DNA from: Mycolicibacterium iranicum
Lineage (GTDB): Bacteria; Actinomycetota; Actinomycetes; Mycobacteriales; Mycobacteriaceae
Direction: 5' to 3'
DNA length: 64,000 nucleotides
Assembly: GCF_002101705.1 (NCBI RefSeq)
Contig: NZ_LQPC01000030.1
Span: 426,037 to 490,036 of the forward strand
In this document: piece by piece, positions 24,659 through 35,853 of the stretch
How the letters are laid out: each line of letters begins with the position of its first letter
Numbering within the stretch: position 1 is the first letter of the stretch
Translations under genes and position numbers: made by a program
The notes under the pieces: generated by a model
Seen by the model: the letters and a program-made list of their open reading frames with translations, nothing else
Told to the model about the DNA's origin: nothing
Databases searched by the model: none

Positions 24659-25929
24659 AACTCTCCTCGCGCCAATTGATTGACCGCACCGGCGATCCCG
24701 TATTTCACTGCCCGGTCGGCGAAGTCGTCGGCCGGGCTGCGTCCCTGCTCCACCGAACGCATCAGCAGCGACATGGATTCCTCAAGTTCGGCAGGCGCTC
24801 GTTCGGCTGCGGCCTCGACGCACCGGGTGGCGGCAGCGTGCAGCCGCCGGTCCTCCAGTCCGAGCTGGGCGGCACGGTCCCATGCCGTGGCCACCGATTC
24901 GGTCGCTGCGGCGGCGATGTCGGCGGCGGCGGGGTCGTCGAGGAGGGTGGCGAGCACGCCGACGACCGCCGGCCAGAGCGCGTCCGGCACGCTGTCGAGA
25001 TAGCGGATTTCGAGGAAACCGCGCGGCCGCACGGGCGGGAACAGCGTGGTCAGGTGGTATTCGAGGTCGGCGATCGTCGGGCGACGGTCACCGAGGCGCA
25101 CCCGACCGTCGGCCCAGTCCGCGAACGGCACCCACTGCGAGACGGGTGTCGGGTCCGGTTGGTGCACGAGCATCACCGGTGCCCTCAGCGCGTAGCGCGC
25201 CCAGTCGCTTCCGGGGTCGTCGCCGTCGTCGCCGAGGATCGGTCCGGAACGTGCCGAGTCCAAACGGCTCCAGATCAGTTGTCGCGTGGAGCGCCATCCG
25301 GTGAAGCCGCCGCCGAGGAGAGGCGAGTTGGCAGCGATCGCGATCATGGTTGGGCCCAGCGCATGCGCGAGCCGCACCCGATCTGCCCATCCTGAGCGCG
25401 GTCCCGCCTCGAGGTTGACCTGGACCGACGCTGTCGACGTCATCATCGCGGCGCCGGCGTCACCGGTCCCGCTGTCGCGGAAGAACTGCTCCATCGACGA
25501 GTACCGCGCGCCGGGATTCACCCGACCGGCGGGCCGCAACGGATCGGCGCCGAGGAGCACCAGCCCGAGTCCGTTCTGGGCGAACGCGGCCCGGAGCACG
25601 CCGCGGTCCGACGCCATCGCCGACACCGCGCCGGCTGTGTCGGCCATCGGCGGACCGGACAGTTCGACGGCGCCGCCGGGCTCCACCGTGACGAGGCTCC
25701 CGCCGGGCAACGGCGGGAGCTCTGCGATCCTGGCCGTGAGTTCGTCCCAGCCGGGTCGGCGGTACGGATCGGCCATGTCGTAGCAGTGCGCCTCGATCTC
25801 AAGACCGACGGGCCCTACCGGACCGTCTTTCAAGCACGACTCAACGATGTGCTGCGCGGCTGCTTCCGCGCTGGTCAAAGCCCCCTTGCACTGGTCGACG
25901 GCATCATCGGACGCCACGGTGCGGGCCAT
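24655..25929 (-). CDS. egtA: glutamate-cysteine ligase EgtA
   Basis: 424 residues. [13 protein letters not shown] near 40, [13 protein letters not shown] near 165 and GFLEIRYLD near 310 mark the ligase. It supplies gamma-glutamylcysteine to EgtB and heads the operon. The 113 bp upstream carry no recognised motif. Confidence 0.88.
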   Translation of the reverse strand: MARTVASDDAVDQCKGALTSAEAAAQHIVESCLKDGPVGPVGLEIEAHCYDMADPYRRPGWDELTARIAELPPLPGGSLVTVEPGGAVELSGPPMADTAGAVSAMASDRGVLRAAFAQNGLGLVLLGADPLRPAGRVNPGARYSSMEQFFRDSGTGDAGAAMMTSTASVQVNLEAGPRSGWADRVRLAHALGPTMIAIAANSPLLGGGFTGWRSTRQLIWSRLDSARSGPILGDDGDDPGSDWARYALRAPVMLVHQPDPTPVSQWVPFADWADGRVRLGDRRPTIADLEYHLTTLFPPVRPRGFLEIRYLDSVPDALWPAVVGVLATLLDDPAAADIAAAATESVATAWDRAAQLGLEDRRLHAAATRCVEAAAERAPAELEESMSLLMRSVEQGRSPADDFADRAVKYGIAGAVNQLARGEL

Positions 25930-26042
25930 CAGCCACCCCCTCCGGGTGTGGAACGATCGCTCTCGTCTGTACCCATCTTCCAGAGCCGACCGACAAAGTC
26001 CCCAGTTTTAATCAGTGACTTACCGGTGACATTCGCCAGGGA

Positions 26043-26684
26043 CTATTGCCCCAGTGTGTTCTGCATCGCCTGGGCCAGCACATTGACCGCGGGACCGCCG
26101 TTGCCGGATTGGCACACTTTCGCCTGCAGCAGAACATTTTCCCGCAGCCGCGTGGTGACGAAGCAGCGCCGGTCGGTGCCGGCTTCCTGCTTGACCCAGT
26201 TCGCGTCCGTGGCCGAGGTCGGCCCGCCGGTGAAGGTCCACACCTGGGTGGTGAAGTTGTCCAGGTGCATCGCGGTGGTCTGACCGCTGCAGCCGACCGT
26301 CCAATCGACGAGCCGGTAGAACGCCCGGTTGGCCGCGTCGGCGGTGGCGAATACCCCCACCGTCTGCTTGACCAAATGCGTCATGTCGGTCGGCGATTCC
26401 TGGGCGACGGCGCCGCTGAACGATGCCAGATCCGGGTCGTTGTAGACCTCGGGCAGTCCGATGTCCGCCCAGTTGTTGCACGCGGGATTGTCGACGTAGA
26501 ACGCCTGGAACGGATTCGTGAATGTCGTCTCGAATCCCAATCGCGCCCCGACGATGTTGCCGACGGAGCCCTTGTTCAGCACGGCGTAGTTGACCACGCC
26601 CGGATCGGACGGACGGGCTGCCGCAGGTGCGGCGAGCGCGAGTGCCGCGCCCACCGCCAATCCTGATGCGACGAACCGAATCAC
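26043..26684 (-). CDS. secreted PknH-type sensor-domain protein
   Basis: 213 residues from GTG 26684, which overlaps the ohr stop (GTGA). Signal peptide at 1-23 ([22 protein letters not shown]) then [11 protein letters not shown]. The mature part has four cysteines ([27 protein letters not shown]) in the arrangement of the PknH extracellular sensor domain, likely two disulfides. It corresponds to the Rv3705c family between egtA and its neighbours. Confidence 0.75.
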   Translation of the reverse strand: MIRFVASGLAVGAALALAAPAAARPSDPGVVNYAVLNKGSVGNIVGARLGFETTFTNPFQAFYVDNPACNNWADIGLPEVYNDPDLASFSGAVAQESPTDMTHLVKQTVGVFATADAANRAFYRLVDWTVGCSGQTTAMHLDNFTTQVWTFTGGPTSATDANWVKQEAGTDRRCFVTTRLRENVLLQAKVCQSGNGGPAVNVLAQAMQNTLGQ

Positions 26685-27112
26685 AAGACCTTGGCCTTCA
26701 GCGTCACGTCGATGTTGCCGCGAGTGGCCTTCGAGTACGGGCACACGCCATGCGCCTTTTCCATGAGGTCGTCGGCGACGTCCTGGTCGAGGCCCGGGAG
26801 ATAGCCGATCAACTGCGCGGTCAGACCGAAGCCGCCGTCAACGTCTTTTCCGATACCGATCTGGGCGGTGATGCCGCTGGCCTCGTCGAGGTTCACCTTC
26901 TCGTTCTTGGCGACGAGCCGCAGCGCGCCGAGGAAGCAGGCGGCGTATCCCGCCGAGAACAGCAGCTCGGGGTTGACACCCTCACCGCTGCCGCCCATCT
27001 CCTTCGGCGGACGGGTGTCGAGGTCGATTTTGCCGTCGGTGGACTTGACGTGGCCGTCGCGGCCACCACCGGTCGCAGTGGACTCTGCGGTGTAGACGAC
27101 TTCGATGCTCAT
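26681..27112 (-). CDS. ohr: organic hydroperoxide resistance protein (Ohr/OsmC family)
   Basis: 143 residues. Two redox cysteines in [13 protein letters not shown] near 60 and [12 protein letters not shown] near 124 plus the catalytic Arg region TRPPKEMGG. Thiol peroxidase for organic hydroperoxides; cytoplasmic. No OhrR-type repressor gene is adjacent. Confidence 0.9.
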   Translation of the reverse strand: MSIEVVYTAESTATGGGRDGHVKSTDGKIDLDTRPPKEMGGSGEGVNPELLFSAGYAACFLGALRLVAKNEKVNLDEASGITAQIGIGKDVDGGFGLTAQLIGYLPGLDQDVADDLMEKAHGVCPYSKATRGNIDVTLKAKVL

Positions 27113-27120
27113 TCACCCGA

Positions 27121-28233
27121 TCATGCCAGCCGCGCCTCGTCGGCATTCCAGTCTCCGAAGGGGTCGTCGTAGCGGCCCCACTCCTCGGGACGCCGCATCT
27201 CGACCTCGGTGAGCAGTGCGCTCTGCAGAGCCGCCAGGATCTCGGCGGGGTCGGCGCCGCACGTCAGCACCGTCATCGAGGTATGCCGATCACCGTGCCG
27301 GTAGTCCCAGATCAAATCGGCCATCGCGCGCCGCTCCGGTCCGACGTAGGCGACTTCACGGGAGGACATGGCGGCCAACCACTTCCCCGCACGCGTGACC
27401 CGCAGTCCGCCGCCGGCCGACTCCAGCCACATCGCTTGGTCCGGCTGGCTGGCGACCCACAGCCGACCCCTGCTGCGCACGACACCGTCGAGCAGAGAGT
27501 CGACCGCGGCATGCAGCCGCTGCGGGTGGAAGGGTCGGTGAGCCTGGAACTCGAAGAGGCGTACCGGACCGGCAGGTTCCAGTGGCGGTTGACCCGCCAA
27601 CAGGGAGCCGTGCAGATCGTCGCTGCGGCCCCGACGAGCGTCGGACTCCAGGTTGGCCAACGCCAGCTCGAGCCGTTCGGTCCCGACCGTGACGCGCGCC
27701 CGGGGCGCGAGCCGACGCGCCACGGCGAGGGTGTCGGGATGCGGACGGGTGAGGACGAGGACGTCGGCGAATTCGACCTGAGCGACGGCCACCTGCGCCA
27801 CCGTGCGGCCGTCGTCGAGCTCGTCCTCCCCAAGCGCGTCCGGAAGCCACGACGACGTGTCGACGGCGGTGACCACCGCGGCGATGGACACGTCCCGCGA
27901 CGCCGGTGAGTGGCCGATGGCGAAGCAGACGGGTTCGGGCTCCATCCACGGGCTCAACCGCACCGCGATGCGGTCGACGTCGGGCCTGCGGTGCAGCCGG
28001 CGGAGGTGCTCCAGCAGATCGTTGCGCACCGTGCACGACATGCAGCAGTTGGTGAGCTCGAGGATCGCGTCGGCGCTGACCGCGATCCCCCGCTGCATGA
28101 TCGTCGTCTTGCGATGCACGACGTGCCCGTCGAAGTGGTGTTCGACCAGGGCCGTCCCCTGCCCGCCGACAAGCACACCCGCAATGTCCTCGACGTCTCC
28201 CCGACCGGTCACGACGACAACTGGGGTGCGCAT
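27121..28233 (-). CDS. mrf: CobW/COG0523 GTPase, ribosome hibernation factor-recruiting MRF type
   Basis: 370 residues from ATG 28233 with GAGGAGG upstream. The CxxC-type metal motif is ELTNCCMSCTVRND near residue 60. The G1 loop is replaced by VVVVTGRGDVEDIAG, so the usual Walker A GKT is absent, as is typical for this mycobacterial branch. A CobW C-terminal domain is present. In mycobacteria MRF recruits a hibernation factor to ribosomes carrying the zinc-independent proteins under zinc starvation. It is divergent to those ribosomal genes across two Zur-like boxes. Confidence 0.8.
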   Translation of the reverse strand: MRTPVVVVTGRGDVEDIAGVLVGGQGTALVEHHFDGHVVHRKTTIMQRGIAVSADAILELTNCCMSCTVRNDLLEHLRRLHRRPDVDRIAVRLSPWMEPEPVCFAIGHSPASRDVSIAAVVTAVDTSSWLPDALGEDELDDGRTVAQVAVAQVEFADVLVLTRPHPDTLAVARRLAPRARVTVGTERLELALANLESDARRGRSDDLHGSLLAGQPPLEPAGPVRLFEFQAHRPFHPQRLHAAVDSLLDGVVRSRGRLWVASQPDQAMWLESAGGGLRVTRAGKWLAAMSSREVAYVGPERRAMADLIWDYRHGDRHTSMTVLTCGADPAEILAALQSALLTEVEMRRPEEWGRYDDPFGDWNADEARLA

Positions 28234-28247
28234 CAAGCCTCCTCTAA

Positions 28248-28262
28248 TGGAAATGATTTTCA
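28248..28262. promoter_or_regulatory. Zur-like box 1 (mrf side)
   Basis: TGGAAATGATTTTCA is a near-palindrome matching the mycobacterial Zur consensus TGAAAATNATTTTCA at all but one base of the left arm. It lies 15 bp before the mrf start. Confidence 0.75.
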
Positions 28263-28302
28263 ATAATCAGACGTTGACGCTACAGTCTTCGAGCGAGGTT
28301 GT

Positions 28303-28317
28303 CGAAAATCATTTTCA
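28303..28317. promoter_or_regulatory. Zur-like box 2 (ribosomal protein side)
   Basis: CGAAAATCATTTTCA fits the same consensus with one changed outer base, 21 bp before the L28 start. With box 1 it implies zinc repression of both divergent units. Confidence 0.78.
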
Positions 28318-28337
28318 ATAAGGTCAAGGAGGGCTTC

Positions 28338-28574
28338 ATGTCCGCGCACTGCCAAGTCACCGGCCGCGCGCCGAGCTTCGGCAACACGGTGTCGCATTCG
28401 CACCGCCGAACCCGTCGCCGCTGGAACCCCAACATTCAGCGCAAGACCTACTACCTGCCGTCCGAGGGCAGGCGCGTCACGCTTCGCGTCAGCGCCAAGG
28501 GAATCAAGGTCATCGACCGCGACGGAATCGAATCCGTGGTGGCGCGTCTACGCCGAGGAGGACAGAAAATCTGA
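28338..28574 (+). CDS. rpmB: zinc-independent ribosomal protein L28
   Basis: 78 residues ([31 protein letters not shown]). Only one cysteine remains where zinc-binding L28 has CxxC, marking the alternative C-minus paralogue. First gene of the operon behind a Zur-like box; stop overlaps the L33 start (TGATG). Confidence 0.9.
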   Translation: MSAHCQVTGRAPSFGNTVSHSHRRTRRRWNPNIQRKTYYLPSEGRRVTLRVSAKGIKVIDRDGIESVVARLRRGGQKI

Positions 28575-28738
28575 TGGCGCGCAACGAGATCCGGCCATTG
28601 GTGAAACTAAAGTCCACCGCCGGTACCGGTTACACCTACATCACCCGCAAGAACCGGCGCAACGATCCGGATCGGATCGTATTGCGCAAGTACGACCCTG
28701 TCGTGCGCAAGCATGTCGACTTCCGTGAGGAGCGCTGA
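28574..28738 (+). CDS. rpmG: zinc-independent ribosomal protein L33
   Basis: A 54-residue [35 protein letters not shown], then [18 protein letters not shown]. No cysteines at all, whereas the zinc-binding form has two CxxC motifs. It overlaps its neighbours by single start-stop codons on both sides. Confidence 0.92.
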   Translation: MARNEIRPLVKLKSTAGTGYTYITRKNRRNDPDRIVLRKYDPVVRKHVDFREER

Positions 28739-29043
28739 TGGCGAAGAAATCCAAGATCGCCCAGAACGAACGGCGCCGCGAGATCGTCGCCCGCTACGCC
28801 GATCGCAGGGCCGAGCTGAAACGCATCATCAAATCCCCGTCGTCGTCACCCGAGGTCCGTGCCGCCGCCCAGTCGGAGTTGAATCGCCAACCGCGCGATG
28901 CGAGTCCGGTCCGCGTACGCAACCGCGATTCGATCGACGGACGGCCGCGCGGGCATCTGCGCAAGTTCGGCCTGTCGCGCGTCCGCGTGCGTGAACTCGC
29001 CCACGACGGTCATCTCCCCGGCGTTCGGAAGTCCAGCTGGTGA
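28738..29043 (+). CDS. rpsN: zinc-independent ribosomal protein S14
   Basis: 101 residues, [17 protein letters not shown] through [21 protein letters not shown]. This is the long cysteine-free S14 form. Start overlaps the L33 stop. Confidence 0.93.
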   Translation: MAKKSKIAQNERRREIVARYADRRAELKRIIKSPSSSPEVRAAAQSELNRQPRDASPVRVRNRDSIDGRPRGHLRKFGLSRVRVRELAHDGHLPGVRKSSW

Positions 29044-29279
29044 AACGCAGATCTCCGGACAAGGCCGCACCCAAGAAGCGCCGAAATCTGCTCAAACAGC
29101 TGGGGATTGAGCGTGTCGACTACAAAGACACCTCGACGTTGCGTCAGTTCATCTCCGAACGCGGCAAGATCCGGTCGCGGACGGTGACCGGGTTGACCGT
29201 CCAGCAGCAGCGCCAGGTCACCATCGCGATCAAGAACGCGCGAGAGATGGCGCTGCTGCCGTATCCCGGACAGGGCTGA
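29040..29279 (+). CDS. rpsR: alternative ribosomal protein S18
   Basis: 79 residues from GTG overlapping the S14 stop. [18 protein letters not shown] and [26 protein letters not shown] are S18 signatures; no cysteines. Last gene of the zinc-starvation ribosome operon. Confidence 0.92.
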   Translation: MKRRSPDKAAPKKRRNLLKQLGIERVDYKDTSTLRQFISERGKIRSRTVTGLTVQQQRQVTIAIKNAREMALLPYPGQG

Positions 29280-29288
29280 CGGTCGCGC

Positions 29289-29344
29289 CGAATGCACCCT
29301 TGATGACGAAGAATCGACGTTCTGCGTCATTTTCTGTGCACTCG
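29289..29344. repeat. palindrome at rpsR/katA convergent junction
   Basis: CGAATGCACCCTTGATGACG (29289-29308) pairs imperfectly with CGTCATTTTCTGTGCACTCG (29325-29344), 14 of 20 positions, outer and inner ends best. Shares CGAATGCAC with the palindromes around the DUF559 gene at 36517. Possibly a bidirectional terminator. Confidence 0.5.
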
Positions 29345-29358
29345 GTGCAGCCGAACGG

Positions 29359-30804
29359 CTAGCCGCCTGCGCGGACGCCCTCCTCCACCTTCTTGCCCAG
29401 GTCGGGGTCGACGTTCTTCCAGTACTCGAACACTCGCGAAAGCACGGGCTCCTTCACCCCGTCGAGCACATGCCCGATGATGTTGTTGGCCAAGCGGTCC
29501 CGCGCCTCGTCGTCGAGAACCTCGCGAACAAGCGTGCCCGCCTGACTCCAGTCGTCGTCGTCCTGGCGCAGCGCGTACGCGGATCGGACCATGTCCCCGT
29601 CAGAGGCCCAGTGGACCTCGGAGGCACGTCGGGGGTCGGCTTCCGGTCCGCCCATCGAATTCGGCGTATACACCGGATCGGTCGCGTTGCGGATGCGCAT
29701 CGCACCGTCCTTCGAGTACGCATTGACTTCGACGTGGGGCTCGTTGACCGGGATCTGCTTGTAGTTCACACCGAGTCGGTGCCGGTGGGCGTCGGCGTAG
29801 GAGAAGCCGCGGGCCAACAGCATCTTGTCGGGGCTCAGCCCGGTGCCCGGAACGATGTTGTTGGGCTCGAACGCGGCCTGCTCCATCTGGGTGTGATAGT
29901 CGACGACGTTGCGGTTGAGCGTCATCTTGCCGACCTCGTGCAGCGGATAGTCGCTGTGCGGCCACACCTTCGTCAGGTCGAACGGGTTGTAGCGGTAGGT
30001 CTTTGCGTCTTCGAACGGCATGATCTGCACGTGCAGCGTCCAGCTCGGGAAGTTGCCGTCCTCGATTGCTGTGAACAGATCACGCTGGTGGTAGTCACCG
30101 TCTTCACCCGCGAGCTTGTCACCCTCATCCTGGGTCAGGAAGTCGATGCCCTGGTCGGTCTTGAAATGGTACTTCACCCAGAACAGCTCGTCCTTGTCGT
30201 TGAGCCAGCTGTAGGTGTGGCTGGAGTAGCCGTTCATGTGGCGCCAGGTCTTCGGAATGCCGCGGTCGCCCATCAACCATGTGACCTGATGCGCGGACTC
30301 CGGCGACAGGGTCCAGAAGTCCCACTGCATGTGGTGATCGCGGAGGTTGTTGGCCGCCATCCGCTTCTGGCTGCGGATGAAGTTCTGGAACTTCATCGGA
30401 TCGCGGATGAAGAACACGGGCGTGTTGTTGCCGACCATGTCGAAGTTGCCCTCGGACGTGTAGAACTTCAGCGAGAAGCCACGGGGGTCGCGCCACGTGT
30501 CTGGGCTACCGCGCTCTCCGGCCACCGTCGAGAAGCGGGCCACCATCTCGGTCTTGGCACCGGGCTGCAGGAACGCCGCCTTCGTGTAGGCGCTGAGGTC
30601 GTGGGTCACCTCGAACTGACCGAAGGCGCCGCCCCCCTTCGCGTGGGGCTGACGCTCCGGAATGCGTTCGCGGTTGAAGTTGGCCATCTGCTCGATCAGG
30701 TAATGGTCCTGGAGCAGGATCGGGCCGTCGGATCCGACGGTCAGGGAGTGTTCGACGCTCGGGATGGGAGCGCCCGCGTCGGTGGTGGCGTACTTCTCAG
30801 ACAT
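29359..30804 (-). CDS. katA: monofunctional heme catalase
   Basis: 481 residues, clade 3 small-subunit size. Distal His in [36 protein letters not shown], proximal tyrosine region [15 protein letters not shown]. Converts hydrogen peroxide to water and oxygen in the cytoplasm. A 10-bp-phased repeat precedes it. Confidence 0.93.
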   Translation of the reverse strand: MSEKYATTDAGAPIPSVEHSLTVGSDGPILLQDHYLIEQMANFNRERIPERQPHAKGGGAFGQFEVTHDLSAYTKAAFLQPGAKTEMVARFSTVAGERGSPDTWRDPRGFSLKFYTSEGNFDMVGNNTPVFFIRDPMKFQNFIRSQKRMAANNLRDHHMQWDFWTLSPESAHQVTWLMGDRGIPKTWRHMNGYSSHTYSWLNDKDELFWVKYHFKTDQGIDFLTQDEGDKLAGEDGDYHQRDLFTAIEDGNFPSWTLHVQIMPFEDAKTYRYNPFDLTKVWPHSDYPLHEVGKMTLNRNVVDYHTQMEQAAFEPNNIVPGTGLSPDKMLLARGFSYADAHRHRLGVNYKQIPVNEPHVEVNAYSKDGAMRIRNATDPVYTPNSMGGPEADPRRASEVHWASDGDMVRSAYALRQDDDDWSQAGTLVREVLDDEARDRLANNIIGHVLDGVKEPVLSRVFEYWKNVDPDLGKKVEEGVRAGG

Positions 30805-30862
30805 GTTTCTCCTCGGGGATGGGCGGCTTCCGGGCTGGGCCGTCGATCTCGAGGGCCGGGTA

Positions 30863-30888
30863 CCCGAAAAATCCCGAATAATCCCGAA
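30863..30888. promoter_or_regulatory. three 10-bp-phased CCCGAA repeats upstream of katA
   Basis: CCCGAA occurs at 30863, 30873 and 30883, each ten bases apart and so on one face of the helix, 59-84 bp before the katA start. The last two units are ATCCCGAATA and ATCCCGAAAG. A regulator binding site is likely; identity unknown. Confidence 0.45.
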
Positions 30889-30898
30889 AGCGAAACGG

Positions 30899-31339
30899 TC
30901 AGGGCCGAGGCTGCGTCGTCGGCGCCTGCGCAGGGGGGCCGGGCGGCCTCGGGACGTCGATCATCGGTCCGGGACCGAACGGGCCCGCGAAGCCGGGGCC
31001 GCGCTCGAAGCCGCCGGGGGGACCCATCGGGAACATGGCAGGACCTGGACGCACGACCATCTCGGTACCGCGGAAATGGTCCCGAGGTCCGTCACCGACG
31101 TGCTTGCCGACGATGAAGCCGGTGCCGAAGATGACGGCGACCGTGAAGACCGACCCGGCGACGATGCCGACCCAGGCGGCCACCTTGTTCAGCCGGCTCG
31201 GCGGCTGCGGGACGTAGATCGTCTGGGGCGCCACCGGCGGCGGAGGGGGAGCCGCCGCCGGTGGCGCGGTCAGCACAGGCCCCGTCGGTGGTTCGACCTG
31301 CTCGGATTGCTCGGGCTGTTCGGGTCTGATGTCACTCAT
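30899..31339 (-). CDS. proline-rich single-pass membrane protein (Rv3706c-like)
   Basis: 146 residues: N-terminal Pro/Glu-rich cytoplasmic part, one membrane segment near 52-75 ([20 protein letters not shown]), then an extracellular Gly/Pro-rich tail ([15 protein letters not shown]). No enzymatic motif. Position matches Rv3706c; function unknown. Confidence 0.75.
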   Translation of the reverse strand: MSDIRPEQPEQSEQVEPPTGPVLTAPPAAAPPPPPVAPQTIYVPQPPSRLNKVAAWVGIVAGSVFTVAVIFGTGFIVGKHVGDGPRDHFRGTEMVVRPGPAMFPMGPPGGFERGPGFAGPFGPGPMIDVPRPPGPPAQAPTTQPRP

Positions 31340-31473
31340 GCGGTGATCCTCCGCTCCGATCCACAGCGCCGATTAGGCGTCAGCTGTGAATGAGCTATGA
31401 GCTGGGCCCCGAATTCGCGACGACACGAGTAGTTTCCTGATTCGAGCAGTGCGGCGCATGAGGGGTTGACGCT

Positions 31474-32298
31474 ATGCCGATTCACAACAAGGTGGTGGCG
31501 GTAACCGGCGGCGGGCGGGGCATCGGGCGCTCCATCGCAGTGCTTCTCAGCGAGTTGGGGGCGCACGTCGCAATCGGGGACCTGGACGCCGAAGCGGCCG
31601 CCGAGACGGGATCTACGTTGGGATTGAAGATTGCCACCGCGCTCGACGTGACCGATGAGCAATCGTTCAGGATGTTTCTGGACAGTACTGAGGCGACGCT
31701 GGGCCCTGTAGACGTTCTGGTCAACAACGCCGGCATCATCTCGGTCGGTCCGTTTGTCGAGGAACCGGACGCCGTCACACGTCGCGTTCTCGAGGTCAAT
31801 GCGTACGGGGTGATGCTCGGGAGCAAGTTGGCGCTCGCACGCATGCGCAATAGAGGCAGCGGGCACATCATCAACATCGCCTCGACCAGCTCCCTGATTG
31901 CCGTGCCAGGAGTTGCGACCTACTCGGCGACAAAGCACGCCGTCCTCGGTTTCACCGACGCGCTCCGGCTCGAGAATCGTCGCAGCGGGGTCCACTTCTC
32001 GGTCGTGCTCCCGGCTTTGACCAATACCGAGATGATTTCCGGTGTCGGCAAGGTGCGTGGGATCAAAAACATCGACCCGATCGACGTCGCCCGCGCCGTC
32101 GCCCGGTTGATCGAAAAGCCGCGGCCCCGGACCATCGTGCCGCGCTCGATGGGAGCCATCGCACTACCGGGTCGAAAGTTGTTGCCGCGGTGGGCCTACG
32201 AGTCGATCGAACGAATGCTCGGAGGCGAACGAGTGTTTCAGGATGATGTAAACGAGGAACGGCGGACGGATTACACGAGACGCATCCAAGGTAGCTAG
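31474..32298 (+). CDS. short-chain dehydrogenase/reductase
   Basis: 274 residues. Cofactor loop TGGGRGIGRS near 12-21, DxD at AIGDLDAE favouring NAD, NNAGI, catalytic Ser in NIASTSS and YSATK. C-terminal extension of about 35 residues typical of mycobacterial SDRs. Substrate unknown; stands alone. Confidence 0.87.
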   Translation: MPIHNKVVAVTGGGRGIGRSIAVLLSELGAHVAIGDLDAEAAAETGSTLGLKIATALDVTDEQSFRMFLDSTEATLGPVDVLVNNAGIISVGPFVEEPDAVTRRVLEVNAYGVMLGSKLALARMRNRGSGHIINIASTSSLIAVPGVATYSATKHAVLGFTDALRLENRRSGVHFSVVLPALTNTEMISGVGKVRGIKNIDPIDVARAVARLIEKPRPRTIVPRSMGAIALPGRKLLPRWAYESIERMLGGERVFQDDVNEERRTDYTRRIQGS

Positions 32299-32343
32299 CT
32301 CGACTCCGGCGGGCAGCTCTGGCTCAATCGGGCGAGCATGCGC

Positions 32344-33453
32344 TCACCAGGGCTTTATCGGGTTCACCGCGTACTGGATCACGCGGTACGGTGTTCCGCC
32401 GCGCGGCATGGTGTTCCACTGGCTGACGAACACCCGCACCGCATCCGGCGCCGACCCGGGGGAAATGTAGCCGCCGTAGGGCTGAGCGAGCCGGTTGTCA
32501 TACGGCGGGGGAAGGTCCTCAACCCGCTCAGGCCAGGGCGCCGCGACGACGACGGTGGTCATCGGCGCGGTGCCGAGCTGCGTCGGGTCGTTGGCGACGC
32601 GGATCTCCATGTTGCCGGTGGTCGCGTTGAAGTAGGACAGCATTGTCATACCGTCGATCTGCCGCACGCTCATCTCACCCACCTTGTCGGGCCACAGCGG
32701 CGCGGGCTCACCACCCCATGTCGTTCCCGTCCAGCCCTGCCACGCGGACCTGTCGGTGAAGGTCTGCGGCGTCGCCCGGTAGAGCACTGCCGGCCCGCTG
32801 CGGTCGAAGTTGTTGGCCACGATGTACACCCAGCCGCGCTCCGAATCGGCCGTCGGAATCGGGTCGTAGTAGCCGCTGATCTGCGTCTGCCTGCCGCCGG
32901 CATAGGCCGCATCCCGTTCGGAATCCGGTACAGTCTCCCAATTACCTTTGCCTGCTTCCGCTTTCACCAGTCGCGACGTCTGCGGGCGCAGATCTTTGGT
33001 CGTGGTCACCATCATCCAGTTCTCGCGGTTGATCTCGATGATGCCCGCGGGCAGCTGCGATTGGCCGGGCGGTGTCGGATCGGCCAGCAGTGGGGTGTCG
33101 ACACCGGTCACCCCGTCGTAGCGCACCCCGCCCGCGTCTTCGAGCGAGTCGCCCACCACGTGCAATGCGATCGGTGAGTACCACCCGCCGAACCCGACGG
33201 CCTGTCCGGCGAAGCTGTCGCCGCACACCTGCAGGGTGCCGCTCGGGAACTCCATGAACTCGCACAGATCAGTGGCGCCGATACCGTAATCAGCTGTCGC
33301 GGTGCCCGTCCCGGCGGCCGCCGCCAGCCGCAGTACCTGCCCCGGCATCAGCGGCGGCAGCGTCACCGGCGTCGCATGCGCCGGTATCGCCGAAACTGCA
33401 TTCCACGCGCAAAAGATCGCAAAAAGACCGCGTGGAATGCAGTTTCGGCGCAA
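32344..33453 (-). CDS. secreted DUF4185 protein (Rv3707c-like), TTG start
   Basis: 369 residues from TTG 33453, which begins one base after the asd stop codon. The first 27 residues (LRRNCIPR, then GLFAIFCAWNAVSAIPAHA) form a plausible signal peptide with AHA cleavage. The mature domain has CGDSFAGQAVGFGGWYSPIA, GTTWGGEPAPLW and YNATTGNMEIRVAND-like DUF4185 sequence (here YFNATTGNMEIRVAND). The signal-peptide codons coincide with a 63-bp palindrome. A long frame beginning at 33606 inside asd is rejected as the start. Confidence 0.75.
   Translation of the reverse strand: MRRNCIPRGLFAIFCAWNAVSAIPAHATPVTLPPLMPGQVLRLAAAAGTGTATADYGIGATDLCEFMEFPSGTLQVCGDSFAGQAVGFGGWYSPIALHVVGDSLEDAGGVRYDGVTGVDTPLLADPTPPGQSQLPAGIIEINRENWMMVTTTKDLRPQTSRLVKAEAGKGNWETVPDSERDAAYAGGRQTQISGYYDPIPTADSERGWVYIVANNFDRSGPAVLYRATPQTFTDRSAWQGWTGTTWGGEPAPLWPDKVGEMSVRQIDGMTMLSYFNATTGNMEIRVANDPTQLGTAPMTTVVVAAPWPERVEDLPPPYDNRLAQPYGGYISPGSAPDAVRVFVSQWNTMPRGGTPYRVIQYAVNPIKPW
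33388..33450. repeat. 63-bp palindrome overlapping the DUF4185 signal-peptide codons
   Basis: Arms 33388-33409 and 33429-33450 are exact 22-bp reverse complements (inner part CCGAAACTGCATTCCACGCG) with a 19-bp A-rich loop. It lies between asd and the DUF4185 gene but is open in the latter's frame. Confidence 0.85.
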
Positions 33454-33454
33454 A

Positions 33455-34492
<1,038 letters not shown>

Positions 34493-35758
34493 CTACCGCC
34501 CCGTTCCCGCGTAGACGACAGCTTCCTCGTCGCCGCCGAGCCCGAAGGCTTCGTGCAGCGCCGCCACGGCGCGGTCGAGCTCAGTGTCTTTGATGAGTAC
34601 CGAGATCCGGATCTCCGAGGTCGAGATGAGGTCGATGTTGATGCCCGCGTTGGCGAGAGCCTCGCAGAAGGTCGCCGTCACACCGGGGTGCGAGCGCATA
34701 CCGGCACCGATCAGCGAGACCTTGCCGATGTGATCGTCGTAAAGCACACGGGTGAAACCGATCTCGTCCTGCAGCGACGTCAGCTTCTCCACCGCGACCG
34801 GGCCGCTCTCGCGCGAGCACGTGAAGGTGATGTCGGTCTTACCGTCCTCGACCTTTGAGATGTTCTGCAGCACCATGTCGATGTTCACATCGACGTCGGC
34901 GCACGCGCGGAACACCTGGGCGGCGTACCCGGGAACGTCGGGCAGGCCGACAACCGTCACCTTCGCCTCTCCGCGGTCGTGGGCAACTCCGGTCAGGATG
35001 GCGTCTTCCATAGGGATGTCCTCGATCGATCCTTTGACGACGGTGCCGGGCCTGTCGGAGTACGACGACCGGACGTGGATGGGCAGGTTGTAGCGGCGTG
35101 CGTACTCGACGCAGCGCAGCATCAGCACCTTGGCGCCCGCGGCGGCCATCTCGAGCATCTCCTCGAAGGAGACGTTGTCGAGCTTCTGGGCGTTCGGCAC
35201 GATCCGTGGGTCGGCGGTGAAGATTCCGTCGACGTCGGTGTAGATCTCGCACACGTCGGCGTCGAGAGCGGCGGCCACAGCGACGGCGGTCGTGTCGGAG
35301 CCGCCGCGGCCGAGCGTGGTGACGTCCTTGGTGTCCTGGCTGACGCCCTGGAAGCCCGCCACGAGGACGATCTGGCCCTCGTCGAGCGCCGCGCGCAGGC
35401 GGGTGGGGGTGACGTCGATGATCTTGGCGTTGCCGTGGGTGCCAGTGGTGACGACGCCTGCCTGCGATCCCGTGAACGACCGCGCCTGGGCGCCGAGCGA
35501 TTCGATGGCCATCGCGACGAGCGCGTTGGAGATGCGTTCGCCGGCGGTCAGCAGCATGTCGAGTTCACGGACGGGCGGGGCCGGCGACACCTGCTTGGCC
35601 AGGTCCAACAGCTCATCGGTGGTATCGCCCATCGCCGAGACGACCACGACGACGTCGTTGCCCGCCTTCTTCGTCTCGACGATGCGCTCGGCCACACGAC
35701 GGATCCGCTCGGCGTCCGCCACCGAGGATCCGCCGTACTTCTGTACGACGAGCGCCAC
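34493..35758 (-). CDS. ask: aspartokinase
   Basis: 421 residues. Kinase domain starts [19 protein letters not shown] with [15 protein letters not shown] and [11 protein letters not shown]; two ACT domains follow from about 265 ([17 protein letters not shown] and [22 protein letters not shown]). Feedback-regulated first enzyme of the aspartate pathway. Actinobacterial ask genes often carry an internal start for a separate beta subunit; not resolved here. Confidence 0.95.
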   Translation of the reverse strand: MALVVQKYGGSSVADAERIRRVAERIVETKKAGNDVVVVVSAMGDTTDELLDLAKQVSPAPPVRELDMLLTAGERISNALVAMAIESLGAQARSFTGSQAGVVTTGTHGNAKIIDVTPTRLRAALDEGQIVLVAGFQGVSQDTKDVTTLGRGGSDTTAVAVAAALDADVCEIYTDVDGIFTADPRIVPNAQKLDNVSFEEMLEMAAAGAKVLMLRCVEYARRYNLPIHVRSSYSDRPGTVVKGSIEDIPMEDAILTGVAHDRGEAKVTVVGLPDVPGYAAQVFRACADVDVNIDMVLQNISKVEDGKTDITFTCSRESGPVAVEKLTSLQDEIGFTRVLYDDHIGKVSLIGAGMRSHPGVTATFCEALANAGINIDLISTSEIRISVLIKDTELDRAVAALHEAFGLGGDEEAVVYAGTGR

Positions 35759-35853
35759 TTGCTCAAGCCTTTCGAATCGGGGGAATCCCGATCAAGGATA
35801 AGGGCTGCGCGCACGCGATTTTTCCCGCCGGTCGCGTCGGTAACGTGCACCAC

